Source: Verrucomicrobiales bacterium (lineage in GTDB: Bacteria > Verrucomicrobiota > Verrucomicrobiia > Limisphaerales > UBA1100). From it: 5,106 nucleotides of DNA. Positions 1 to 5,106 of this stretch are shown piece by piece. Every line of letters begins with the position of its first letter. The stretch's first letter is position 1. The notes under the pieces were generated by a model. The model saw only the letters and a program-made list of their open reading frames with translations. It was not told the DNA's origin and ran no database searches. The stretch is taken from the NCBI GenBank assembly GCA_002724615.1, contig PBPF01000120.1, positions 1-5,106 of the forward strand. Reading direction: 5' to 3'. Made by a program: the position numbers and the translations under genes.

Positions 1-98
1 GCATGAACCACGAACACCTCACCTTCGACCGCAACGGCCTCCACGAAAAACTCACCCACACCTACCCCACACGCGTGGTGAAACAAGTGTTGGCCTGA
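1..98 (+). CDS. C-terminal end of an unrecognised protein (partial, 5' end outside window)
   Basis: An open frame enters from the left edge and stops at TGA 96-98, giving about 31 residues that end in TRVVKQVLA. Codons mostly end in C or G (AAC, CAC, CTC, ACC, TTC, GAC), which is what a real high-GC gene looks like, so I take it as coding although it is too short to identify. An ATG at 3-5 is in frame, but the frame stays open to the edge, so this is probably the tail of a longer protein. It lies on the same strand as eboE, 128 bases upstream, and could be another member of the ebo cluster (A, B, D or F), but I see no motif that shows this. Its preference for C-ending codons differs from the TTG- and GCG-rich eboE. 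No function is proposed. Confidence 0.55.
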   Translation, partial: MNHEHLTFDRNGLHEKLTHTYPTRVVKQVLA

Positions 99-108
99 GA
101 CATCTGCA

Positions 109-133
109 CGATCAGTCACCCCGATCGGTTTTT
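109..133 (+). terminator. Weak candidate intrinsic terminator after the left-edge gene
   Basis: CGATC (109-113) can pair with GATCG (123-127) across a nine-base loop, and one G later there is a run of five T (129-133). The hairpin follows the stop codon at 98 by ten bases, the right place for a terminator. The stem is only five base pairs and moderately GC-rich, so it would be weak. It could equally be chance, since CCGATCGG is itself a short palindrome. Confidence 0.25.
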
Positions 134-175
134 GGCAGCAATTAACCGCCTTCCTCATGTAGCGCAGGTAGCCTG

Positions 176-184
176 TGCTGTAAT
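176..184 (+). promoter_or_regulatory. Candidate extended -10 promoter for eboE-eboC
   Basis: TGC followed by TGTAAT (179-184) matches the extended -10 pattern TGnTATAAT with one mismatch. No good -35 box lies 16-18 bases upstream, which extended -10 promoters can tolerate. Transcription would begin near 191, leaving a leader of about 36 bases before the eboE start at 227. TTGGCA at 132-137 resembles a -35 box but is too far away to pair with this -10. This is inference from one short match. Confidence 0.3.
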
Positions 185-226
185 TCTGATTTTAAAAACT
201 GCCTCGGTGTTGCCGGTTGTGGCAGG

Positions 227-1393
227 ATGCGGCGCGTGAAGTTGAATCACGGACTGCACTTGGCGTATTGCACGAACATCCACCGCGGGGAGGATTGGAC
301 GCAGGTGTTTGACTCGCTGCGAACGCACACGTTGGCCGTGCGCCGCAAGGTCTGTCCCACGCAGGCGTATGCCATCGGACTGCGGTTGGGTGATCAGGCG
401 GCGCGGGAGTTGAGCCAGCCGGCAGTGCTGGCAGGGTTTCGACAATGGTTGGCGGATGAAAACTGTTATGTGTTCACCATCAATGGTTTCCCGTTCGGTA
501 ACTTCCACGGCACGCGGGTGAAAGAGCAGGTGTATGTGCCGGATTGGACGACACCGGAGCGGCTGGAATACACCTGCCGCTTGTTCGACTTGATTGCGGC
601 ACTGGTGCCGGAGGGTGTGGAAGGTAGCGTTAGCACTTTGCCGGGCTCGTTCAAGGAGTTCATCAAGGATAAATCGCAAGAGCGTGTCATTCGCGACAAC
701 CTGTGGCGTTGTGTGGAGCATGTGGCGGCATTGAGTGACCGTACTGGTAAGCGGCTGCACTTGGGGGTGGAACCGGAGCCATTGGGGTGGTTTGAGACCA
801 GTGCGGAGACGGTGGAATTCTTTGACCAGATGGCAAAGGATCGCCCGGGCGATGACCGGCTGCAGGAGCATTTGGGTGTGAATTACGACACATGCCACTT
901 GGCGGTGGAATACGAGGAACCGCATGAGGCGATCGGGGCTCTTGTCGCGGCGGGCATCCGCATCAGCAAGCTACATCTGAGTGCGGCACTGCAACTGAAG
1001 CCGACCGCATTGGCGCGGGAACGGCTCGCGGATTTCACAGAGGATGTTTACCTGCACCAGGTGGTAGAGCGGCTGCCCGGTGGCGAATTGCGGCGGCATC
1101 GCGATCTGGATGTGGCACTGGCAAAGGAGACAGACGCAGAGGAATGGCGGGTCCATTTTCACATCCCGTTGCATGCGCCGGATTCGAGCTGGTTCTGTAG
1201 TACGTGCGACCATATCGGCGGTGTGTTGGATTTGTTAAAGGCCGACCCGGCGTTATGCACGCATCTGGAGATGGAGACTTACACGTGGGAGGTCCTTCCA
1301 GAGGATTTAAAGAAGCGCGATGTGGTGGACCAGTTATCCGGCGAGTATGAATGGACTTTGGACGAACTGCGTGCGCGCGGGTTGGCAGCATGA
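227..1393 (+). CDS. eboE: EboE-like TIM-barrel protein of the ebo metabolite-traffic cluster
   Basis: This 388-residue soluble protein has the features I associate with EboE, a sugar phosphate isomerase/xylose isomerase-like TIM-barrel family. They are the N-terminal HLAYCTNIHRGE (residues 11-22), GLRLG (51-55), FTINGFPFGNFHG (83-95), VKEQVYVPDW (98-107), LGVEPEPLGWFET (179-191), NYDTCHLAVEYE (219-230), KLHLSAAL (248-255), YLHQVV (275-280), WRVHFHIP (307-314) and LEMETYTW (347-354). E182, D221, H224 and E350 are plausible metal or catalytic residues by analogy with xylose isomerase-type barrels; that is inference. Ebo proteins are linked to transport or maturation of metabolites such as scytonemin precursors in cyanobacteria, but the reaction of EboE is unknown. 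ATG 227 has GGCAGG directly against it, too close for a ribosome site. GTG at 236 would place AGG (224-226) nine bases upstream and is an alternative start giving VKLNHGL. The gene overlaps eboC by four bases. Length is normal and no damage is seen. Confidence 0.88.
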   Translation: MRRVKLNHGLHLAYCTNIHRGEDWTQVFDSLRTHTLAVRRKVCPTQAYAIGLRLGDQAARELSQPAVLAGFRQWLADENCYVFTINGFPFGNFHGTRVKEQVYVPDWTTPERLEYTCRLFDLIAALVPEGVEGSVSTLPGSFKEFIKDKSQERVIRDNLWRCVEHVAALSDRTGKRLHLGVEPEPLGWFETSAETVEFFDQMAKDRPGDDRLQEHLGVNYDTCHLAVEYEEPHEAIGALVAAGIRISKLHLSAALQLKPTALARERLADFTEDVYLHQVVERLPGGELRRHRDLDVALAKETDAEEWRVHFHIPLHAPDSSWFCSTCDHIGGVLDLLKADPALCTHLEMETYTWEVLPEDLKKRDVVDQLSGEYEWTLDELRARGLAA

Positions 1394-2298
1394 AGTTCCT
1401 CCGCACATTGCTGGTGCTTGGCCGGGTGAGTAACTTGCCGACGGTCTGGAGCAACTGCCTGTGTGGCTGGCTGTTGGGCATCGGTTACACGGGTCGGGAG
1501 CAGGTGGACTGGTGGGTGTTCCTGATGCTGGCGCTGGGTGCATCGGGGCTGTATCTGGGTGGCATGTTTTTAAACGACGCCTGTGACGCATGGTGGGATC
1601 GTGAACACCGGCCGGAGCGCCCCATTCCGGCGGGTGCCATCCGCGAGAAGATGGTGTGGCGCATTGGCATCGGGTTGATGGCGACGGGGATGTTCTTCCT
1701 GTGCCTGCCGGGCGGGGCGACTGCGGTGCTGGCGCTGCTGCTGTTCAACACCATACTTGCCTATAATTTTACCCATAAGCACTGGGAAGGAGCGCCGATT
1801 CTGATGGGTCTTTGCCGGTTGCTATTGATTCTGGTGGCGGCGGCTTACGGACACACGAACACTGGGGTTGACATGGCGTTCCTGCACTCGGCTACGGCGG
1901 GCGCGGCCACTTGGGTGGCACTGGTGATGTTCGCCTATGTGATGGGACTGACCTTGCTGGCCCAACGTGAAAGTGTGCCGGGGGAAACGGAACATTGGCC
2001 GTTGGGCATGCTGGTCTTGCCGGTGATCCTGGCACTGGCGAAGGACTGGTGGCCATTCACACAGAACGTGATGATCCTGTCGCTGATCCTTGCATTGTGG
2101 ATTGTCCGTAGCGTGCGCTGGACCTGGTGGGTGAAGGAGGAAAAGAAGAACGTGGGTCGCACGGTGGGCAGCTTGTTGGCGGGAATCGTGCTGGTGGATC
2201 TGCTGGCAGTGGCTCACGCGCCTCCGGCCATGGCGGCGGGATTCATCTGCCTGTTCGCGATGTCGGCGCTGGCCCAGCGTTACGTGCCGGCGACTTGA
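1390..2298 (+). CDS. eboC: UbiA-family membrane prenyltransferase, EboC-like
   Basis: This 302-residue protein is very hydrophobic, with about eight or nine membrane segments, and belongs to the UbiA superfamily of intramembrane prenyltransferases. The first Asp-rich motif is intact: NDACDAWWD at residues 62-70 (NDxxDxxxD, binding prenyl diphosphate through magnesium). It is followed by RPERPIPAG (74-82), the usual basic loop. YNFTHK (125-130) and MGLCR (139-143) fit the UbiA branch that accompanies EboE. The second Asp-rich motif of classical UbiA enzymes is absent; its place seems taken by GLTLLAQRE (186-194). I chose ATG 1390, which overlaps the eboE stop as ATGA. An in-frame ATG at 1351 would add 13 residues inside eboE that do not look like a UbiA N-terminus. 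No Shine-Dalgarno is visible, so translation is probably coupled to eboE. The substrate is unknown. UbiA membership is nearly certain; the EboC label rests on the neighbour and on motif style. Confidence 0.85.
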   Translation: MKFLRTLLVLGRVSNLPTVWSNCLCGWLLGIGYTGREQVDWWVFLMLALGASGLYLGGMFLNDACDAWWDREHRPERPIPAGAIREKMVWRIGIGLMATGMFFLCLPGGATAVLALLLFNTILAYNFTHKHWEGAPILMGLCRLLLILVAAAYGHTNTGVDMAFLHSATAGAATWVALVMFAYVMGLTLLAQRESVPGETEHWPLGMLVLPVILALAKDWWPFTQNVMILSLILALWIVRSVRWTWWVKEEKKNVGRTVGSLLAGIVLVDLLAVAHAPPAMAAGFICLFAMSALAQRYVPAT

Positions 2299-2299
2299 A

Positions 2300-3190
2300 T
2301 TAGGAGTGCAGCGTGCGGCCCTTGAAGGTCAACTCGGCGATGCCGGACTTGTCGAGGTGGCCGAGGCTCAACTCCTTCATTTTCTCATACTGCTTGAAGG
2401 TGGCCTTGGCGAGGGGCAGATTGAGACCCTCAATCTTCGCCAGCTTCAGTGCGATGCCGCTGTCCTTGGCGGCGTGATCGGCGCTGAAGTAGCACTCATG
2501 ATCCTTGATTACCATGTCCTCACCGTCAGTTTCCAACACGCGGCTGTTGGCGCCGGTTTGGCTGAATACTTCCCGCACGACGTCAAGGTCGAGGCCCATT
2601 GCATCGGCCAAGCCAAGACCTTCGGCGAGTCCGGCGGTATTGATGTTCATGACCATGTTGACAAGAGCCTTCACCTTGGCGGCGCTTCCCGCAGGGCCGA
2701 TGTAACGATTGGTCACGGAGAGATGATCGAGGATCGGCCTGGCACGTTCAAAAGCATCGGGTTTTCCGCCGCACATCAAGTAGAGCGTACCTTGCCGTGC
2801 TTGAGTGATGCTGCTAGCCATGCAGGCTTCAAGGGTGAGAGCGTCATGTTTTTCAGCCCATTGTTCGATCTTCACATGGGTGGCAGGGCTGATGGTGGCA
2901 CAGTTGATGAACAGCCGCCCCTGCGCACGCACCAATAGACCGCCGGTGTCGTGAAAAATGTGCTTCATCGCTTTGTCATCGGTGACGACAGTGATAACAA
3001 CATCCGAGTGCTTGGTGACCATGGACAAGGTGTCTCGGTATGTGGCACCTAGTTCGCTCGCGAGATCTTTGGCAGCTTGGGGATTGATATCGTGGACGGA
3101 ACTGATCTCGTAGCCGCATTCCTTTAGGCGACGCGCCATGTTTGCGCCCATGCGTCCAACGCCTACGAATCCGATTCTTTCTGAAGCCAT
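2300..3190 (-). CDS. NAD(P)-dependent beta-hydroxyacid dehydrogenase-family oxidoreductase
   Basis: This 296-residue protein belongs to the 3-hydroxyisobutyrate/6-phosphogluconate dehydrogenase-like family, which oxidises beta-hydroxyacids or reduces the matching semialdehydes in the cytoplasm. The N-terminal Rossmann fold shows GFVGVGRMGANMARRL (residues 7-22) with the GxGxxG dinucleotide site. D34 near the end of beta-2 favours NAD(H), though this is inference. The hinge helix carries GSAAKVKALVN (168-178), where K174, four residues before N178, best fits the catalytic lysine. GLAEGLGLADAMGLD (187-201) is typical of the all-helical C-terminal domain. The usual substrate loop DAPVSGG is replaced by EACMASSITQ (121-130), so the substrate cannot be named. 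The gene ends one base from eboC, tail to tail. It lies 86 bases downstream of the hydrolase gene on the same strand and may be co-transcribed or use its own promoter. The start codon is preceded by CTCCAAAAAA and has no Shine-Dalgarno. Confidence 0.9.
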   Translation of the reverse strand: MASERIGFVGVGRMGANMARRLKECGYEISSVHDINPQAAKDLASELGATYRDTLSMVTKHSDVVITVVTDDKAMKHIFHDTGGLLVRAQGRLFINCATISPATHVKIEQWAEKHDALTLEACMASSITQARQGTLYLMCGGKPDAFERARPILDHLSVTNRYIGPAGSAAKVKALVNMVMNINTAGLAEGLGLADAMGLDLDVVREVFSQTGANSRVLETDGEDMVIKDHECYFSADHAAKDSGIALKLAKIEGLNLPLAKATFKQYEKMKELSLGHLDKSGIAELTFKGRTLHS

Positions 3191-3229
3191 TTTTTTGGAG
3201 GATTTACAGTTTTTACACAGCTATTCCGT

Positions 3230-3235
3230 ATTTTA
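3230..3235 (-). promoter_or_regulatory. Candidate -10 box for the dehydrogenase gene
   Basis: Read on the minus strand, TAAAAT matches the TATAAT consensus at five of six positions. It would start transcription about 33 bases before the ATG at 3190. No convincing -35 box lies 16-19 bases upstream, so the site is weak. The 86-base spacer is A+T-rich compared with its flanks and has no clear terminator for the upstream gene, so read-through from the hydrolase gene is equally possible. Confidence 0.2.
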
Positions 3236-3276
3236 TCGAAAAACAACTGCACACAGGTTTAACAGGGTTTCGGAGG

Positions 3277-4119
3277 TTAGTTGCTAAAAGGGGCGGTAGC
3301 AAAGTTTTTTTCTGAAAAAAATGTGTCATTACCCATCAGGACGGTTTCGGCGGGTTTATCCTGTGATGTGATAATTATCTGCACATGCTCAAGGTTGTGC
3401 CTTTGTAGAATAGGCTCAAACTCTGCCCGTACCATTTCCGGCGAGTTGCACTCGCGGCTGAGGTGGGCACCGATAATATGGGTGATGCCTTGGTGCAGAA
3501 CCGTGTCGGCAAACTCGGCCGCGCCCTCGTTGGAGAGATGACCGTGTCGGCCCCAGATGCGTTGCTTTAAATCCCATGGCCGACCAGAGTCGCGAAGGAG
3601 GTCGAGGTCATGGTTTGTTTCCAGCAGCAGTACGTTGGCGTCGCGCACACGGTCGGCGATCATGCGAGTGGTGTGTCCGAGGTCGGTTAGGTAGCCGATG
3701 TTCCCTGCCGGCGTGCGCAGGAGATAGCCCAGGCTGTCCACGGCGTCGTGCGGTACTGAGAAACTTTCCACGGTCACTGTCCCAATCTCAAACGATTGGC
3801 CGGTTTCAAATAGGTGAAACTCGTATTCCGCAGGCATCGCTCGGGTGATTTCTTCCGCTGTCAACTTGTTGCAATAGATTGGCAGGCCGAGCTTGGCTTT
3901 GGACGCTAGATTTTTTAGTCCCTGAATGTGGTCGCGATGGTCGTGAGTGATGAGTATGCCGTCAAGGCGGTCAGGAATACGGTCGATAGACGCCAGTCGT
4001 TGCTTGATTTGCCGGGCGGAAAATCCGCAGTCAATCAACAGTCGCGTGTCTCCCACTTCCAAGTAGGACGCGTTGCCCGCCGAGCCGCTGCCCAAGACTG
4101 TGAACCGAACCTCCTCCAT
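3277..4119 (-). CDS. Metallo-beta-lactamase-fold hydrolase, YycJ/WalJ-like
   Basis: This 280-residue protein has a full set of metallo-beta-lactamase metal ligands: THDHRDH (residues 58-64, with H59, H61, D63 and H64), H124 in PHD, D146 in TDLG, and H219 in GAHLSREC. GSGSAGNASYL (10-20), ETNHDLDLL (167-175), WDLKQRI (182-188) and GHLSN (193-197) mark the YycJ/WalJ branch, whose Bacillus member is reported as a 5'-3' DNA exonuclease acting in DNA repair. A nuclease role here is inference from family. No signal peptide or membrane segment is seen, so it should be cytoplasmic. Length is typical. The start at 4119 has no Shine-Dalgarno upstream, but GGAGGAGG lies directly after the A and T of the ATG, inside codons 1-4. 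The gene is divergent from rpoN, and a strong sigma-54 promoter match lies 64-79 bases upstream of the start codon. The Bacillus two-component genes that neighbour yycJ are not present in this window. Confidence 0.9.
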   Translation of the reverse strand: MEEVRFTVLGSGSAGNASYLEVGDTRLLIDCGFSARQIKQRLASIDRIPDRLDGILITHDHRDHIQGLKNLASKAKLGLPIYCNKLTAEEITRAMPAEYEFHLFETGQSFEIGTVTVESFSVPHDAVDSLGYLLRTPAGNIGYLTDLGHTTRMIADRVRDANVLLLETNHDLDLLRDSGRPWDLKQRIWGRHGHLSNEGAAEFADTVLHQGITHIIGAHLSRECNSPEMVRAEFEPILQRHNLEHVQIIITSQDKPAETVLMGNDTFFSEKNFATAPFSN

Positions 4120-4182
4120 GCCCGCAGTCTACGCCAGCGGTTTGACGGCGGCAAAGGTGAATTATTGGCAGCGTTATTTTGA

Positions 4183-4198
4183 AGCAGTTTTCGTGCCA
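4183..4198 (-). promoter_or_regulatory. Sigma-54 (-24/-12) promoter upstream of the hydrolase gene
   Basis: Read on the minus strand the site is TGGCACG, AAAA, CTGCT. The sigma-54 consensus is TGGCACG-N4-TTGC(A/T). Every specified base matches except the first T of TTGC, and the invariant GG and GC are ten bases apart as required. Transcription would start near 4172, giving a leader of about 53 bases before the ATG at 4119. The site lies in the only divergent gap of the window and points to the hydrolase gene. I found no sigma-70 promoter there with both boxes convincing. An enhancer-binding activator would be needed, with sites expected inside the start of rpoN; none was recognised. Confidence 0.65.
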
Positions 4199-4246
4199 TT
4201 GCGCTTGTGCTTTTGTACGCCTTGCGGTAAACAATGTGCACCTGAC

Positions 4247-5106
4247 ATGGCGTTCGAACAAAGACTGCAGATGGGACAGAGGCTGGCGCAAGTCCAGATC
4301 ATGTCCCCGCAGATGCAGCAATCGCTCGCTGTTCTTCAAGCGCCCATGCTGGACCTTCGTTCGCTGGTGAATCAGGAGTTGCAGGAGAACCCTGTGCTCG
4401 AGGAGATCTTACTGGAAGACGCTCCGCGCGTGGAGCAGGACAGTACCGAGACTACTCAGGAATCCAATGGGGAACCTGACCCGGCGCTGGAGCCGCCGGC
4501 TGATGTACAGGTGGAGGACCCCACCGCCGAGTCCAACGGCGAGCCTGTGGATGATTTTCAAGCTGAGTTGGAGCGATTGGCCGAGATCGACGAGGAATGG
4601 CGCGACCATTTCAACAGTGCCCAGACCACCCCTGTTCAGCGCACCTCCGCGGAGGACGAGGAACGGCGGCAGTTCATGTTCGACTCCCTTACCACCACCA
4701 CCAGTCTGCAGGATCATTTACTCGAGCAAGCCAACCTCAGCGACTTGGACGAGGACGAGATGACTGTCGCTAAGGCGATCATCGGCAACATTGATGACTT
4801 CGGCTACCTGCAGATTGGTGCCGAGGAACTCATGTCCACCACCGAACTGAACCGCGAGGTGGTCGAGGAGGTACTCTGTGTCATTCGTTCTTTCGAACCC
4901 GCCGGTGTTGGCGCAATCGACCTGCGCGAGTGCCTCCTGTTACAGCTTGAGCGCAATGGGCAGATCGACTCGCCCGAGTATCGGGTCGTTGAAAATCACA
5001 TGGATGCCCTTGGTCGACGCCGTTTCCCCGAGATCGCCCGCGCCATGGGCATTGAGATCGACGAGGTGCAGGACATCGCCGAGAACATTGCCAACCTCGA
5101 TCCTCG
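4247..5106 (+). CDS. rpoN: RNA polymerase sigma-54 factor RpoN (partial, 3' end outside window)
   Basis: The first 286 codons of sigma-54 are present; the frame is open to the right edge. Region I is clear: Q-rich SPQMQQSLAVLQAPMLDL (residues 20-37) followed by NQELQENPVLEE (42-53), the part that interacts with activators and blocks melting of the -12 element. Residues about 54-140 are the acidic, variable region II, longer and more acidic than in many homologues. The core-binding part of region III starts near SLQDHLLEQ (153-161), continues with IIGNIDDFGYL (178-188) and FEPAGVGAIDLRECLLLQL (216-234), and the frame leaves the window in NIANLDP (280-286). The usual GVGARDL appears here as GVGAIDL. 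The C-terminal helix-turn-helix and RpoN box would lie beyond the window. ATG 4247 fits the family start; TTG at 4205 in the same frame would add 14 poorly matching residues. No Shine-Dalgarno or clear sigma-70 promoter is visible. Confidence 0.95.
   Translation, partial: MAFEQRLQMGQRLAQVQIMSPQMQQSLAVLQAPMLDLRSLVNQELQENPVLEEILLEDAPRVEQDSTETTQESNGEPDPALEPPADVQVEDPTAESNGEPVDDFQAELERLAEIDEEWRDHFNSAQTTPVQRTSAEDEERRQFMFDSLTTTTSLQDHLLEQANLSDLDEDEMTVAKAIIGNIDDFGYLQIGAEELMSTTELNREVVEEVLCVIRSFEPAGVGAIDLRECLLLQLERNGQIDSPEYRVVENHMDALGRRRFPEIARAMGIEIDEVQDIAENIANLDP

Noticed and set aside
133..148. TGGCAG upstream of eboE as a sigma-54 promoter
   Set aside because: The bases at the -12 position are CC, not GC, and the TTGC element is absent.
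155..925. Long minus-strand open frame of 256 codons
   Set aside because: It is antisense to eboE, which has clear family motifs. The translation is rich in His, Arg and Gln with no recognisable domain, as expected for a shadow of a high-GC gene.
1351..1389. Upstream in-frame ATG as the start of eboC
   Set aside because: It adds 13 residues encoded inside eboE that do not resemble a UbiA N-terminus. The ATGA overlap at 1390 is the more natural coupled start.
2306..2938. Plus-strand open frame of 210 codons
   Set aside because: It lies wholly opposite the dehydrogenase gene, whose fold motifs are convincing, and shows no motif of its own.
4142..4147. TTGACG as the -35 box of an rpoN sigma-70 promoter
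   Set aside because: The -35 match is good, but no TATAAT-like hexamer lies 15-19 bases downstream.
4166..4181. Plus-strand TGGCAG as a sigma-54 promoter for rpoN
   Set aside because: The -12 position reads TT instead of GC at the required spacing, so the invariant element is missing.
3928..4370. Several short open frames on both strands across the hydrolase start and the rpoN start
   Set aside because: They overlap well-supported genes in other frames, lack motifs and have compositions expected of out-of-frame reading.

Overview
The window holds five identifiable protein-coding genes and the tail of a sixth, packed with short spacers. Protein character, mid-to-high GC content and start codons that mostly lack a Shine-Dalgarno sequence suggest a free-living Gram-negative bacterium. 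My best guess is the PVC group (Verrucomicrobiota or a relative), but this is an impression and not a proof; there is no rRNA or other phylogenetic marker here. I saw no tRNA, rRNA, CRISPR array, insertion sequence or prophage gene.

Layout: (1) positions 1-98 are the 3' end of an unrecognised plus-strand gene. (2) After a 128-base gap with a weak hairpin and a candidate extended -10 promoter come eboE (TIM-barrel protein, 227-1393) and eboC (UbiA-type membrane prenyltransferase, 1390-2298). Their stop and start codons overlap as ATGA. These are two members of the ebo cluster, which is known in cyanobacteria, Bacteroidetes, some pseudomonads and eustigmatophyte plastids and is linked to handling or export of a metabolite. 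(3) Only one base after eboC, a convergent minus-strand gene ends: an NAD(P)-binding beta-hydroxyacid dehydrogenase-like protein (2300-3190). (4) Upstream of it on the same strand is a YycJ/WalJ-like metallo-beta-lactamase-fold hydrolase (3277-4119). (5) Divergent from that, across a 127-base gap, is rpoN (sigma-54), which starts at 4247 and runs off the right edge after region I, the acidic region II and part of the core-binding region.

The most striking non-coding signal is in the divergent gap: a near-consensus sigma-54 (-24/-12) promoter on the minus strand at 4183-4198, oriented toward the hydrolase gene and sitting just upstream of rpoN itself. It suggests that the hydrolase (perhaps with the dehydrogenase after it) belongs to the sigma-54 regulon. 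It may also let sigma-54 polymerase bound there repress rpoN.

The genes form two unrelated functional blocks: an ebo metabolite module on the left, and a hydrolase/dehydrogenase plus sigma-54 block on the right. Nothing in the sequence ties the two blocks together.
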